A DNA stretch of 64,000 nt from a bacterium (GCA_030535455.1 JAUNJY010000003.1:1-64000); one strand, 5' to 3'; shown: positions 44,772-54,825, counted from the stretch's first letter. Notes: a model not told the origin generated them from the letters alone. Made by a program: numbers and translations.

Positions 44772-46547
44772 CTAACTAAAAAATGAATTGATAATCGTTT
44801 CTAACATATTGTTTACCGTACTGATATATCTAGAAGAAGCATTGTATGCATGCTGATATTTGATCAGATTTGTAAGTTCTTCTTCCTGAGATACCCCTGT
44901 AATGCTCAGTCTTGAATTATTAATGGCATTTACCATGGTCTCTTGATTTTCTGCAATTACAGTAAATGTATTTCCTTTTCCCGCCACATCACCGACTAAG
45001 GCAACGTAATACTCCTTAAACGTATAGCTTGTCAAAGAATTTGGATCCAATGTGGAAAATGCATCATTCCACATGGCATTGATCTTGTCTACCACGGTTG
45101 CATCATAAGCACCGGTTCCTGCATTATCACTTAATGGAAGTAAGTTTGGATTGGAAAGCACGTCTTCATTGATTTCCATCTGACCTAACGTATAGAGTGT
45201 CTCTGGCTTGCTTGGATCTTCTTCGTTATAAATCCAAAGTTCTCTTTCTGTCTCTACACCATCTTTATCCACAAAGGTTACTGTTTCCTTACGGTATCTT
45301 GGAGTTCCTGATCTTGTAAATAGTTCCGTACCGGCAATTTGGTTTCCGTCTCCCATACCGATTGGTGCATTTTCTTCATCTAAATACTTAATTGTCACTA
45401 ACTCTCCATCTTGTAAAATGGTTCCTGTGGCATTTGGACATAAGATATCATTAATGGCAGTTACGACGCCATGCACTAATTGGTCAAACTTTGCCTGGAA
45501 ACTCATAATGCTGGAGCTTTCAATCACATTGTTATAGTCTGCTACCTCTTTTTCATAAGCCGAATATGCCTTGTTGTACTCTGCTTCTGTTGCAAAGTCA
45601 TCCTTATTTGGCTGTTTTGGAATGTCCGTATAGTTTGCAGCATAGTCACCGCGTGCTGCCAAGATACCTTTTAAAGAACCAACATCCGTATTATTTTGTG
45701 AGTCATACTCTCCAACACTTGTATAAACATCCTGATCAATGGATGGCCATACTGGCTTTAAAAGGGTTGAGTCTTCGTTTAGTACATCGACTCCCATTTC
45801 AGTGAAGCTGTCTGCATCTACAAATCCAACGCCTTCTACGCTGACATGTACGGTGCCATCTGCTGCTTCTTTATATGAAATATTCACAAAGCTTGATAAC
45901 TGGTCTAAAAGCAAGTTTCTTGAATCTCGAAGATCATTTGCATTTTGTACGCCGCCAGCTTCATATCTGCGAATTGCTATATTCAAATCTGCTATTTGCT
46001 GTCCGATGGAGTTTATTTTCTCTACCGTAGCAAGAATTTCTGAATTTAATGATTTCTGATAATCATCAATTTGTTTTTGTATCTGACTTGCTCGTTCTAA
46101 GAACACTTTGGACGTATTGATTGCCGTCTGTCTTTGAACGATATCTGTGGAGTCATTCACTAATTCACTAAATGATGTCCACAAGTCATCAAGAGAAGTT
46201 CTGAATTCTTCTCCTTCTGTTTCCCCGAGTACGTTTTCAATCTCTGCAACTGCAGAATACTGAACATCGTAAAATCCTTGGCGTCCCGCCTCTAATCTAT
46301 ATTGTTTATCGTAAAATTGATCTCTTACGGTTCTTACTAATTGAATACCAGTACCGCTACCAACCTGATTGGTAGATACATGGTTAATTGAAACTGTCTT
46401 ATATGATTGATCTTTGATAATTACCTGTTGTCTTGTAAAACCGGTAGTATCGATATTTGCTAAATTGTGCGCAGTTGTATTAAGGGCATTCTGACTTGTC
46501 TTTAAGCCTGAAGTACCTACGTATAAGCTACTCATTGAGCCACTCAT
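44772..46547 (-). CDS. flgK: Flagellar hook-associated protein FlgK, copy 1
   Basis: A 591-residue FlgK with YVGTSGLKTSQNALNTTAHNLANIDTTGFTRQQ at the N-terminus and VSQEEELTNLIKYQHAYNASSRYISTVNNML at the C-terminus. The NLANIDTTGF sequence fits the common FlgK/FlgE-type motif better than copy 2. It lies 14 bases before flgK copy 2 and 20 bases after flgN, so both are co-transcribed. FlgN should chaperone at least one of them. Confidence 0.92.
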   Translation of the reverse strand: MSGSMSSLYVGTSGLKTSQNALNTTAHNLANIDTTGFTRQQVIIKDQSYKTVSINHVSTNQVGSGTGIQLVRTVRDQFYDKQYRLEAGRQGFYDVQYSAVAEIENVLGETEGEEFRTSLDDLWTSFSELVNDSTDIVQRQTAINTSKVFLERASQIQKQIDDYQKSLNSEILATVEKINSIGQQIADLNIAIRRYEAGGVQNANDLRDSRNLLLDQLSSFVNISYKEAADGTVHVSVEGVGFVDADSFTEMGVDVLNEDSTLLKPVWPSIDQDVYTSVGEYDSQNNTDVGSLKGILAARGDYAANYTDIPKQPNKDDFATEAEYNKAYSAYEKEVADYNNVIESSSIMSFQAKFDQLVHGVVTAINDILCPNATGTILQDGELVTIKYLDEENAPIGMGDGNQIAGTELFTRSGTPRYRKETVTFVDKDGVETERELWIYNEEDPSKPETLYTLGQMEINEDVLSNPNLLPLSDNAGTGAYDATVVDKINAMWNDAFSTLDPNSLTSYTFKEYYVALVGDVAGKGNTFTVIAENQETMVNAINNSRLSITGVSQEEELTNLIKYQHAYNASSRYISTVNNMLETIINSFFS

Positions 46548-46567
46548 GATTTCACCACCATTTCCTA

Positions 46568-47083
46568 CTATTGTTTCGCGTCAAACATCCGTGTCTGCGA
46601 AGTCGGGCCATATCCGTTTATTGCCCCTTTAGTATAATTGTTGTTCCCTGGCGCCATCCGTGTGCTCTGAATGAAATTCATATTGAACTCTATCATCTCA
46701 AGGGATTGATTAATTAACGATTTGTTACGATTGTTGACTTCCATCAACTTCTGAATTGTTTGTCTTAACTGATCATGTAGAATTTGTAATTCTCTTTGTT
46801 CACTTGGTTCTTTCACCAAATATTCAATAATGTCTTTTGATTTAATCTGTGCTTCTTTCTTTCCTAACACGATTGCAATATTCTTTACAATCTGCAATCT
46901 TTTGTGTTCCTGAACGGTAATCTCATCTACCAGTTCTTGTTCCACCTGTGTGATCTTTTCCAGTTCTGCCAAGTCATTCTCTACAATGACAGGAGTCTTT
47001 GACTCTGCAACCGGAAGTAAGTCTGTATAAAGTTTTGTCTCTTCTTTAAGCACGGTTACTAATTCTTCTACTAAACTTGCCAA
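46568..47083 (-). CDS. flgN: Flagellar export chaperone FlgN
   Basis: A 171-residue helical protein with the FlgN pattern (ETKLYTDLLPVAESKTPVIVENDLAELEKIT; a late helix with NRNKSLINQSLEMIEFNM). It binds the hook-associated proteins FlgK and FlgL in the cytoplasm. The start codon is TTG at 47083, supported by AAGGAG 7 bases upstream that overlaps the end of flgM. The order flgM-flgN-flgK is standard. Confidence 0.88.
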   Translation of the reverse strand: MASLVEELVTVLKEETKLYTDLLPVAESKTPVIVENDLAELEKITQVEQELVDEITVQEHKRLQIVKNIAIVLGKKEAQIKSKDIIEYLVKEPSEQRELQILHDQLRQTIQKLMEVNNRNKSLINQSLEMIEFNMNFIQSTRMAPGNNNYTKGAINGYGPTSQTRMFDAKQ

Positions 47084-47099
47084 ATCTAAGGCTCCTTAT

Positions 47100-47378
47100 C
47101 TAATAAATCTTCTGAAAGAAACGTTCTACAAGCTTATCTGCAACATCCTTGTTGGATACTTGGTACGTTCCGGCTTCCATCTGTTTTTTGATTGCTTCTA
47201 CTTTATCCGTTCTAACATCTTCACTGGCTTTCGCTGCTGTTAGCGCTGTCTGAAAGTCTTTTGCTGTCTCAGATATTTGCACTGAGTCTTTCTCATTATT
47301 CTTGCTCATTTGTTGCATTCTGGTCGTTGAATTGTTCTGGTAAATCTGGTTTACCTGATTTATAGAGTTTATTCTCAT
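47100..47378 (-). CDS. flgM: Anti-sigma-28 factor FlgM
   Basis: A 92-residue protein with the FlgM pattern: a disordered N-terminal half and a C-terminal helix pair (RTDKVEAIKKQMEAGTYQVSNKDVADKLVERF) that holds the flagellar sigma factor. It is exported through the hook, freeing the sigma factor for late genes. It is the first gene of the late operon, preceded by a sigma-28-like promoter, suggesting feedback. The sigma-28 gene itself is outside the window. Confidence 0.9.
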   Translation of the reverse strand: MRINSINQVNQIYQNNSTTRMQQMSKNNEKDSVQISETAKDFQTALTAAKASEDVRTDKVEAIKKQMEAGTYQVSNKDVADKLVERFFQKIY

Positions 47379-47424
47379 TGCATTTCACCACCTTTAAAGA
47401 CTATTTAATTTGTTCCTACCTATT

Positions 47425-47451
47425 TTATCGGTCATTTTGCCTGTTACATTA
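47425..47451 (-). promoter_or_regulatory. Sigma-28-like promoter of the flgM operon
   Basis: On the minus strand CCGATAA (47425-47431) is preceded, 16 bases upstream, by TAAT (47448-47451), one base off TAAA. It lies about 47 bases before flgM. Confidence 0.5.
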
Positions 47452-47660
47452 TATCTATCCTTAAAAATCTTTTAAATTTCTCCCTACTTGTGAGGTTTCA
47501 TTTTGTGACTCTTTGTTTGCTTCATACGCACAAGCTTATTGTAAAGGAAAAACACACGTTCGTAAACCGTAAAACCTCTAAAAAACCAGTAAACATCAAT
47601 GTTTTATCCATTTCTGACGGAAGAATGACAATCGAACATATGGTTTTTTTTATTAAAACA

Positions 47661-47669
47661 TGATATACT
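47661..47669 (+). promoter_or_regulatory. Extended -10 promoter of the parE-like gene
   Basis: TGATATACT gives an extended -10 (TG-N-TATACT) about 85 bases before the start codon. No good -35 hexamer is present at the proper distance. Confidence 0.45.
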
Positions 47670-47754
47670 ATGTGGAAGAAGTACGAAAAATACATTCATT
47701 TTTTCGGAACATATGTAGTTGTAATAAGGAAACATAATAGAAAGGGAACAGTCA

Positions 47755-49686
47755 ATGGAACAATATAATGGCAGTCAAATTGTGATCTTAGAAGGACTAG
47801 AAGCCGTTCGTAAGCGTCCGGGCATGTACATTGGTAGTACTGGAACAAGAGGTCTTCACCATCTAATCTGGGAGATCTTAGATAACGGTATTGATGAACA
47901 TCTTGCAGGCTTTTGTAACCAGATCGGGATCACACTTCAAAAAGATGGAGGCATTACGATTGAGGATAATGGTCGTGGTGTACCAGTCGACCTTCATCCT
48001 ACAAAACACATTCCAACTGTCCGAGTTGTATATACAATTCTTCATGCAGGCGGTAAATTTGCAAGCGATGTATACAAAGTATCCGGTGGTCTCCACGGCG
48101 TAGGTGCTTCGGTTGTAAATGCATTATCCAGCAAGATGATTGTAGAAGTAAAACGTGATGGAAAAGTATATCGTGACGAATATGAACATGGTGGTCATCC
48201 GACGATCGAACTTGAAAATGGCTTGCTTCCTGTAGTTGGAACATGTGCAAAATCCAAGACAGGAACAAAAGTTACATTCTATCCTGATGCTGAAATCTTC
48301 GAAACTGTTGAATTCAAATCAGAAACAATCAAAAAGAAATTGCAGGAAATTGCATTCTTAAATAAGAACTTAAAATTAACGTATAAAGATGAAAAAGCAA
48401 ATGAAACCATTGTCTATCAAGAGGAATATGGTATTCAAAGCTATGTAAAATATCTTACAAGAGACTTGACTCCTCTTCATGACGATGCCATCTATGTGGA
48501 AGGCACCAGTGGAGATATCGAAGTAGAAGTTGCATTCCAATATACAACTAACTACTCTGAACAGATCAATGCCTACTGTAACCGTATCAATGTAGTAGAC
48601 GGTGGTACGCTTGTTACTGGTTTTAAAACAGCATTAACACGTGTTATGAATCAGTACGCAAGAGAACTTGGCGTATTAAAAGAAAAAGATGAAAACTTCG
48701 ACGGAAAAGATATCCGTAACGGTATTGTCTCCATTATTTCCATTAAACATCCAGATCCTCAGTTCGAAGGTCAGACAAAGACCAAACTTGGAAACAGTGA
48801 TGCCAAAAGTGCGGTAGACGATATCTTCTATACAGAAGTACAACGTTATTTTGATAAGAATGTAGAAATCTTAAAGACCATCCTTGAGAACTCTTTAAAA
48901 TCCTACAATGCAAGAAAGGCCTCTGATAAAGCCAGAACTGCCGTATTAAAACAATTAAATGACATAGATACTAAGAGTAAGCTTGCCAGCTGTTCTTCTA
49001 AGAAACCAGAAGAATGCGAGGTTTACATTGTCGAAGGTGATAGTGCCGGCGGTACCGTTAAGACTGCAAGAAATCGTAGAACTCAAGCGGTCCTTCCTCT
49101 ACGTGGTAAGATCTTAAACGTAGAAAAGGCAACTTTAGAAAAAATCCTTGTAAATAATGAAATCAAATCCATGATTGCAGCACTTGGCTGTGGAATTGGC
49201 GATGAGTTTGATATTAGCAAGTTAAAATATGATAAGATTATCATCCTTACTGATGCCGACGTCGATGGCGCCCATATCAGTACACTTTTATTAACCTTCT
49301 TCTACCGCTTTATGCCAGAATTAATCAAAGAAGGTAAAGTATATCGTGGCATGCCGCCACTATATCGTGTGGAATATGAAAAACAAGGAAAATCCCGTAA
49401 GGTAAAACATATGGAATACCTTTATAATGACTTTGAACTTGAGAAATTCCGTAAACGTGAAGGAAACAAGATTATCGCATTACAGCGTTACAAAGGTCTT
49501 GGTGAAATGGACGCCCATCAGTTATGGGAAACCACTCTTGACCCTGAACAACGACAACTCGCACGTATCGAAATTACCGATACCGTTGAGGCAGATGAAA
49601 TCACTACTACCCTAATGAGCAGCAATGTTCCTCCAAGACGTGCGTTCATTATGGAAGAAGCACAATACGCTAACTTAGACATTTAG
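47755..49686 (+). CDS. Type IIA topoisomerase subunit B (ParE/GyrB-like)
   Basis: A 643-residue ATPase subunit. The GHKL ATPase domain has the N-box [13 protein letters not shown], the G1 box DNGRGVPV and [15 protein letters not shown]; the TOPRIM domain has EGDSAGG (about 428-434), [12 protein letters not shown] and DADVDGAH; the C-terminal [10 protein letters not shown] contacts the A subunit. It partners the gene that follows by 14 bases. Topoisomerase IV ParE fits best by pairing with a ParC-like A subunit, but ParE and GyrB cannot be cleanly separated from sequence alone. The usual gyrA/gyrB near the origin is not in this window. Confidence 0.88.
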   Translation: MEQYNGSQIVILEGLEAVRKRPGMYIGSTGTRGLHHLIWEILDNGIDEHLAGFCNQIGITLQKDGGITIEDNGRGVPVDLHPTKHIPTVRVVYTILHAGGKFASDVYKVSGGLHGVGASVVNALSSKMIVEVKRDGKVYRDEYEHGGHPTIELENGLLPVVGTCAKSKTGTKVTFYPDAEIFETVEFKSETIKKKLQEIAFLNKNLKLTYKDEKANETIVYQEEYGIQSYVKYLTRDLTPLHDDAIYVEGTSGDIEVEVAFQYTTNYSEQINAYCNRINVVDGGTLVTGFKTALTRVMNQYARELGVLKEKDENFDGKDIRNGIVSIISIKHPDPQFEGQTKTKLGNSDAKSAVDDIFYTEVQRYFDKNVEILKTILENSLKSYNARKASDKARTAVLKQLNDIDTKSKLASCSSKKPEECEVYIVEGDSAGGTVKTARNRRTQAVLPLRGKILNVEKATLEKILVNNEIKSMIAALGCGIGDEFDISKLKYDKIIILTDADVDGAHISTLLLTFFYRFMPELIKEGKVYRGMPPLYRVEYEKQGKSRKVKHMEYLYNDFELEKFRKREGNKIIALQRYKGLGEMDAHQLWETTLDPEQRQLARIEITDTVEADEITTTLMSSNVPPRRAFIMEEAQYANLDI

Positions 49687-49700
49687 AAAGGATCATATAT

Positions 49701-51950
49701 ATGAGCAAAACGGATAATTTTATCACGATTGACTTTTCAGAAGAGATGAAAAATTCCTATCGTGATTATGCCATGAGCGTTATCATTGCCCGTGCTCTTC
49801 CCGACGTTCGCGACGGGCTGAAGCCGGTACAACGAAGAATTCTGTATGCCATGCGAGAGCTTGGCCTGCATCCAGATAAACCACATCGTAAGAGTGCACG
49901 TATCGTCGGAGATACCATGGGTAAATACCACCCACATGGTGACAGCTCCATCTACGAAGCATTAGTACGTATGACAGAAGACTATTCTCTTTCCATTCCA
50001 TTAGTAGATGGCCATGGTAACTTTGGTTCCATCGATGGAGATAGTGCCGCTGCCATGCGTTATACCGAAGCAAGACTTAGCAAAGGGGCTCTTACGCTTC
50101 TTGATAATCTGGACAAGGGGTTAGTTGACTTTATCCCTAACTTCGATGATAGCGAAAAAGAACCTGTGGTGCTTCCTGCTACAATTCCTAACTTGTTAAT
50201 CAATGGTACGACAGGAATCGCGGTAGGTATGGCAACCAATATCCCACCTCACAATCCTTCCGAAGTCATTGACGGCGTGATCGCCTACATGGACAAGAAG
50301 AACATCAGCATTCCGGAACTTATGAAATATATCAAAGCTCCTGATTTCCCAACTGGTGGAACAATTATCAATGCAGATGAAATTGAAGGCATGTACGAAC
50401 GCGGAGAAGGCAAGATCAAAATCCGTGCAAAACATGAGATTGAAAAAGGTGATAACGGCCGAAGCAATATCGTAATTACAGAAATTCCTTATACGGTTGC
50501 TGGAAATAAGACGAAGCTTGTAGAAAGCTTAGTTTCCCTTATGAAGGACAAAGTATTTGACGAAATGTATGATGTTCGCGATGAGTCCAGTAAAGAGGGA
50601 ATTCGTGTCGTAATCGAAGTAAAGAAAGACCGCGACATTGATAACCTGTTAAATGGTCTTTATAAGAAAACTGCTCTAGAAGATACATATAGTATGAATC
50701 TTTTAGCAGTCAAAGAACAGCAGCCAATCGTATTTAACCTAAAATCCCTAATCGAAGAATTTGTATTCTTCCAAGAAGAGATTTATACAAAGGAATACAA
50801 GTATCTGTTAGATAAGGCATATGCCCGTCTTGAAATCGTAAAGGGCTTAATCAAGGCAATTGATGTAATCGACTTGATCATTGAAATCTTACGAGGAAGT
50901 TCTTCCATCAAACAAGCAAGAGCATGCTTAATCCATGGTGATACATCAGATATCAAATTCAAGTCTGAAAAATCCAAAAAGATTGCTGCCACATTAGACT
51001 TCTCAGAACGTCAGGCGGAAGCAATCCTTACCATGCAGCTTAGCAAATTAATTGGCCTTGAAATCATGAAGCTTCATGAAGAACAGGACAGCCTGCTTTC
51101 TAACATTACAGAATATGAATTAATCCTAAGTGATGAACGCGAGTTATTTAAAGTAATCAAGGCAAGACTTCGTTCCTATAAAAAGGCATTTGCCGGAGAA
51201 CGCAGAACCCTTCTTCATAATGTGGAAAAGGTGGAATATAAAGAAGAAGTTAAGATCGAGGATATCTATGTATTGATCGATCGTTTTGGTTATACAAAAT
51301 CCATTGACTCGGGAAGTTATAACCGTGCCCAGGCAGATACCTTAAAAGAGTATGCCCATATCGTAATGATGAAGAACTTAGACAAGCTCTGCATCTTCAC
51401 GGCAGAAGGCAATATGTATCAAATCAAAGCCAGCGCCATTCCAAAAGGCAAGTTAAAAGACAAGGGTACGCTTATCCAGTCCTTATGTAAGATTGGAAAA
51501 GAAGAACCGCTGCTATATACTGGTTTTGAACAACTCTATGAGTCACAATTATTATTTGCAACAAAAAATGGTTATGTGAAATTAGTATCTGGTACGGAAT
51601 TTGAAACGATCCGTTCCATGATTACCTCGACAAAATTAGATGACGGCGATACTGTAGCCGGTATCTGCATGCTTACTGCTGCCGATGCAATCGCTGCTGA
51701 CCGAAAAGTTGTCATGCTTACGGAAAAAGGAACAAGCCTTGGCTACAACTTAGATGAAGTAAGCGAGCTTAAGAAAACAAGCCGTGGTGTCAAGGGAATT
51801 GCCTTAGATGCCAAAGACCATGTAAGTTTTGTAGGTGTATTTGACAGTCAGACTGACACCTTTATGTATAGAGATCAAGAATTAAGCGTGCGAAAGGTTC
51901 GAAACCGCAAGCGTGGTGCAAAGGGTCAGAAAGCTACTCTTACCTTGTAG
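49701..51950 (+). CDS. Type IIA topoisomerase subunit A (ParC-like)
   Basis: A 749-residue cleavage subunit. The winged-helix and tower region has [21 protein letters not shown], the quinolone-pocket [15 protein letters not shown], and the catalytic Tyr121 in [20 protein letters not shown] is ParC-like. The C-terminal beta-propeller is shorter than in GyrA, and no canonical QRRGGKG GyrA box is visible; only degenerate RGVKG and RGAKG remain. This favours topoisomerase IV, which unlinks daughter chromosomes, or a second gyrase with weak wrapping. The quinolone-pocket Ser is retained, and the acidic position is Glu. Confidence 0.88.
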   Translation: MSKTDNFITIDFSEEMKNSYRDYAMSVIIARALPDVRDGLKPVQRRILYAMRELGLHPDKPHRKSARIVGDTMGKYHPHGDSSIYEALVRMTEDYSLSIPLVDGHGNFGSIDGDSAAAMRYTEARLSKGALTLLDNLDKGLVDFIPNFDDSEKEPVVLPATIPNLLINGTTGIAVGMATNIPPHNPSEVIDGVIAYMDKKNISIPELMKYIKAPDFPTGGTIINADEIEGMYERGEGKIKIRAKHEIEKGDNGRSNIVITEIPYTVAGNKTKLVESLVSLMKDKVFDEMYDVRDESSKEGIRVVIEVKKDRDIDNLLNGLYKKTALEDTYSMNLLAVKEQQPIVFNLKSLIEEFVFFQEEIYTKEYKYLLDKAYARLEIVKGLIKAIDVIDLIIEILRGSSSIKQARACLIHGDTSDIKFKSEKSKKIAATLDFSERQAEAILTMQLSKLIGLEIMKLHEEQDSLLSNITEYELILSDERELFKVIKARLRSYKKAFAGERRTLLHNVEKVEYKEEVKIEDIYVLIDRFGYTKSIDSGSYNRAQADTLKEYAHIVMMKNLDKLCIFTAEGNMYQIKASAIPKGKLKDKGTLIQSLCKIGKEEPLLYTGFEQLYESQLLFATKNGYVKLVSGTEFETIRSMITSTKLDDGDTVAGICMLTAADAIAADRKVVMLTEKGTSLGYNLDEVSELKKTSRGVKGIALDAKDHVSFVGVFDSQTDTFMYRDQELSVRKVRNRKRGAKGQKATLTL

Positions 51951-51978
51951 ATTTCCATCGCTAATTCTTAGAAAATAA

Positions 51979-52040
51979 AAAATAGCTGGGATCCTGATAC
52001 TACAAATATATACTTTCGTAGTATCAGGCCCAGCTATTTT
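51979..52040 (+). terminator. Bidirectional terminator, parC-like / ABC-F
   Basis: AAAATAGCTGGG and CCCAGCTATTTT pair, separated from an inner CCTGATACTAC/GTAGTATCAGG stem by a small internal loop. T-rich tails occur on both strands, serving both convergent genes. Confidence 0.92.
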
Positions 52041-52060
52041 CTTTATAGTCTATAGCAAGT

Positions 52061-53662
52061 CTACTGCTTTAGCTGTTTAAGACTGGCTAAAAGATGCTGA
52101 TATCGGTTCTCTAAGGTGTCCTTTTCCTTCTCTGTGGCAACACTTAACCTGGAGATTACGGCTACCAGTTCCATCTCTAGGGCCTCTTTTTGAATATGGA
52201 GAGCCTCCTGTTCTTTATTTCTTGTAAGACTTGCTATATAGTCCTTATATGGACCAGCAAACTGGTTTACCTTATGGTCGCTCACTTCCAGAATATCAGT
52301 AGCTACCTGTCCAATTAAGGATAAGTCATGACTGACTAACAACAATGTCCCCTCATATTCCTTTAACACTTCTGAAATAGCTTCTACAGAAGGCATGTCT
52401 AAGTAATTGGTCGGCTCATCTAAAAGGAGTACATTCGCATCTGATACCAATAGCTTTCCTAATGCCAACTTCATCTTTTCGCCTCCGCTAAGCGTGCTTA
52501 CTTTCTGTTTCATATAGCGCTCACCCAGCAAAAGCCTTGATAAAATGCTTCTTGCAACGCTTTCCTCTTGGATACATTCCTTCATCATATTAGCATAGAC
52601 TGTCTCTTCTTCCAAAAGTCCTTCAAACTGCTGACATAAATAGCCCAATTTGGCTTTGGGAACAATATAGATTCCATCCTCACCACTAGTAATACAATTT
52701 AGCAATGTGGTCTTTCCTGCCCCATTATCACCAATTACTGCATAACGATGGCCATTTAATATGCGAAACCTGACTTGGTCTAATACCTTTTCTTTTCCAT
52801 AACAATAACTAAGTTCTTTTGCCTCTAAGATCCGCTTATTCTCAGGTGGATTAGTTAAGGTAAAGTTGATTGCGATCTTTGGAACCTGTCGTGGCTTTTC
52901 TTTTACCTCTAGATGCTCCATCCTGCTTAATACGGCCTTTGCACTGCGTTCAACTCTTTGCTGCTTACCATCATATGGTCTGGATGCCAGAAAGTTTCGC
53001 AGTCTTGCCTCTCTTGGCGAAATATCCCGTGGTTGCTTTCCTACTTGGGCAGACAGCTGTTTCTTTTGTTCAAACACACTCTGAAGATGCCTTTTTTCCT
53101 GAACATATCCTTCATACTCCCGTTGCTTGGTTCGTTCTATCTTCTCTTTTTGCTGATTATATGCAGTATAGTTTCCTGTATAACTGATAATCGTATGATT
53201 GCCTACCTCAATGATACGGTTGCAAAACTCATCTAAAAGCTCCCTTTCATGGGTCACCATTACAAACGTCTTAAGCTTTCCTAATGTGCGCTTTAGTCTC
53301 TGCCTTCCCTCTTGATCCAGATTAGAAGTAGGTTCATCGAAAAAGGTTACCAATGCCTCTTTTCTTATTGCCTCAGATAGACGAAGCTTGGTATTTTCTC
53401 CTCCGCTTATTCCCTTAGTTCTCTGTTCCTGTTCAAATTGACGGTAATAGGCAATGTCTGCATATCTGGTTATCACTCCATGTTCTGGTGAAATATCTCC
53501 GTATAGTAAGTTAAGCAATGTCGTCTTTCCTTCACCATTTAAGCCTACCAGACCAATTCGGTCTCCCTCATTAATCCATAAACGGTCAAACTCTAGAATT
53601 ACATGCTCTTTAAAACTCTTCCTTATATTTTCTGCCTTTATATATAATTTTGATTGTTTCAT
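52061..53662 (-). CDS. ABC-F ATPase, antibiotic-resistance-type (Lsa/Vga/Msr-like)
   Basis: A 533-residue protein with two fused ATPase domains and no membrane segment. Domain 1 has GLNGEGKTTLL and ISGGENTKLRLSEA; domain 2 has GDNGAGKTTLL and LSGGEKMKLALGKLL with LLLDEPTNYLD. The linker (about 165-270) is long, charged and helical, as in ABC-F proteins that enter the ribosome and dislodge antibiotics. Layout resembles target-protection Lsa/Vga/Msr members rather than housekeeping EttA/Uup. The drug spectrum cannot be read from sequence. GAGG sits 4 bases before the ATG, and the leader has two terminator-like hairpins. Confidence 0.85.
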   Translation of the reverse strand: MKQSKLYIKAENIRKSFKEHVILEFDRLWINEGDRIGLVGLNGEGKTTLLNLLYGDISPEHGVITRYADIAYYRQFEQEQRTKGISGGENTKLRLSEAIRKEALVTFFDEPTSNLDQEGRQRLKRTLGKLKTFVMVTHERELLDEFCNRIIEVGNHTIISYTGNYTAYNQQKEKIERTKQREYEGYVQEKRHLQSVFEQKKQLSAQVGKQPRDISPREARLRNFLASRPYDGKQQRVERSAKAVLSRMEHLEVKEKPRQVPKIAINFTLTNPPENKRILEAKELSYCYGKEKVLDQVRFRILNGHRYAVIGDNGAGKTTLLNCITSGEDGIYIVPKAKLGYLCQQFEGLLEEETVYANMMKECIQEESVARSILSRLLLGERYMKQKVSTLSGGEKMKLALGKLLVSDANVLLLDEPTNYLDMPSVEAISEVLKEYEGTLLLVSHDLSLIGQVATDILEVSDHKVNQFAGPYKDYIASLTRNKEQEALHIQKEALEMELVAVISRLSVATEKEKDTLENRYQHLLASLKQLKQ

Positions 53663-53757
53663 TCTTCCTCAGCTCCTTTACGAATACTTGCAAAGGATGG
53701 ACTTTGGGATACATGAACAAAGTGCGTGTATCTCTTGGCTCTTTATTCACGTAAAAA

Positions 53758-53783
53758 AATCCATCCAAATATTTGGACGGATT
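53758..53783 (-). terminator. Leader terminator 2 (attenuator) before the ABC-F gene
   Basis: On the minus strand AATCCGTCCAAAT and ATTTGGATGGATT pair along 13 positions (one G-U), followed by seven T. It lies about 95 bases before the ABC-F start. Its first arm overlaps by four bases with a 12-base inverted repeat (53780-53791 with 53827-53838), an arrangement that would allow alternative folding. Confidence 0.7.
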
Positions 53784-53838
53784 GAATTTATGCGTGGGGA
53801 ATTCTAGTACTATCCCATGGTTTCCAATAAATTCAATC
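53780..53838 (-). promoter_or_regulatory. Candidate antiterminator stem in the ABC-F leader
   Basis: On the minus strand GATTGAATTTAT (53827-53838) and ATAAATTCAATC (53780-53791) are perfect 12-base complements 35 bases apart. The second arm ends inside the terminator stem. Confidence 0.5.
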
Positions 53839-53861
53839 GCACAAAACAGGTCATCAAAAAA

Positions 53862-53877
53862 AGCAGGCATTCCCGCT
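53862..53877 (-). terminator. Leader terminator 1 before the ABC-F gene
   Basis: On the minus strand AGCGGG-AATG-CCTGCT forms a 6-bp stem (one G-U) followed by seven T (53856-53862). The stem is short, so efficiency may be low, but the position, about 85 bases upstream of the second terminator, suggests tandem attenuation. Confidence 0.5.
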
Positions 53878-53998
53878 GTTAACTTTAACACCTATTCTGT
53901 TTTACAAAATTGAATTATTTTCTCCACATGATCAACTTACCGTTTCCCTTCCTTTATTTCATTATAATGCATATTTACAATATTTCTGTTTTACGCAA

Positions 53999-54049
53999 AA
54001 ATAATACCATATTATTCCTTATTAGTAAAGGTCCAACATGGTATTATTT
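53999..54049 (-). terminator. Terminator after lgt
   Basis: A perfect 12-bp stem (AAATAATACCAT with ATGGTATTATTT) lies just after the lgt stop, followed by TTATTTTTGCG on the minus strand. Confidence 0.8.
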
Positions 54050-54054
54050 AAATT

Positions 54055-54825
54055 CTATAATTCAGCTGTTTGTTTCTGTTTACGCATTCCGCAAACTGCA
54101 AAGACTGCTGCGCCTGCAACAAATAAGAAGATTGAAATAAATTGTGATGTGCTTAACTGTCCAACACTGCCACGAATTAAATCGCCTCTGTAATATTCTA
54201 AAATAAAACGTCCAACGCTGTATAACATTAAATATAATGCGCCAACTTGTCCATCTGCTTTCTTACGTCGGGCAAATAATACAAGTACGATACATAATAA
54301 GAAATCTAATCCACTTGAGATGATCTGCGTTGGCACTAGGCTGACACCATTTGGTGCTAACTCAGAATTACGGAAGGTAATCCCGTACCAAGCATGAGTT
54401 TCTTTTCCATAACAGCATCCTGCCAAAAGACAGCCAATACGTCCAAATGCCTGTGCTAATGCAACACTTGGCATTGCTAAATCAAAATACTTTAAGAAGT
54501 CTATTTTCTTTACTTTACAGAATAAGAAACCACCTAATGTTCCGCCGATAATTCCGCCGTAAACAACAAAGCCGTTTGCAAGCTTGATTATACTCATTCC
54601 ACCATCAAGAATGTCTTTAAACTGTGTAATGATATATAACACTTTTGCTCCAATCAGACCGCCAAACAGACACCAGATTACAAGACCAAATACCAGGTCA
54701 TCTCTCAGACCATCTTTCTTTGCTCTTCTTTCTGCCATGACATATGCAGCCAGTACACCGATTGCAATCATCAGGCCATATCCATATATGGTAAATGGTC
54801 CTATTTTTAATAACTCATTTTTCAT
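54055..54825 (-). CDS. lgt: Prolipoprotein diacylglyceryl transferase
   Basis: A 256-residue membrane enzyme that attaches diacylglycerol to the lipobox Cys of prelipoproteins. It has about seven hydrophobic segments, the N-terminal GPFTIYGYGLMIA, the Lgt signature GRIGCLLAGCCYG (about 128-140), and LVPTQIISS. It works before LspA; the DUF4358 lipoprotein is one predicted client. The gene is preceded by a sigma-A promoter and followed by its own terminator, so it appears monocistronic. Confidence 0.93.
   Translation of the reverse strand: MKNELLKIGPFTIYGYGLMIAIGVLAAYVMAERRAKKDGLRDDLVFGLVIWCLFGGLIGAKVLYIITQFKDILDGGMSIIKLANGFVVYGGIIGGTLGGFLFCKVKKIDFLKYFDLAMPSVALAQAFGRIGCLLAGCCYGKETHAWYGITFRNSELAPNGVSLVPTQIISSGLDFLLCIVLVLFARRKKADGQVGALYLMLYSVGRFILEYYRGDLIRGSVGQLSTSQFISIFLFVAGAAVFAVCGMRKQKQTAEL

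Larger units (their letters stand above)
47379..47754. other. Divergent flgM/parE intergenic region
   Basis: This 376-base gap holds the flgM promoter on the minus strand and the parE-like promoter on the plus strand. The roughly 200 bases between them contain no ORF or clear structured RNA. Confidence 0.5.

Noticed and set aside
53610..53891. Minus-strand open frame of 93 codons before the ABC-F gene
   Set aside because: It starts with GTG without a clear RBS, overlaps the ABC-F start by 53 bases and is crossed by two terminator-like hairpins. Its composition is protein-like, so a coding remnant is possible, but I cannot name a family; it is treated as leader sequence.
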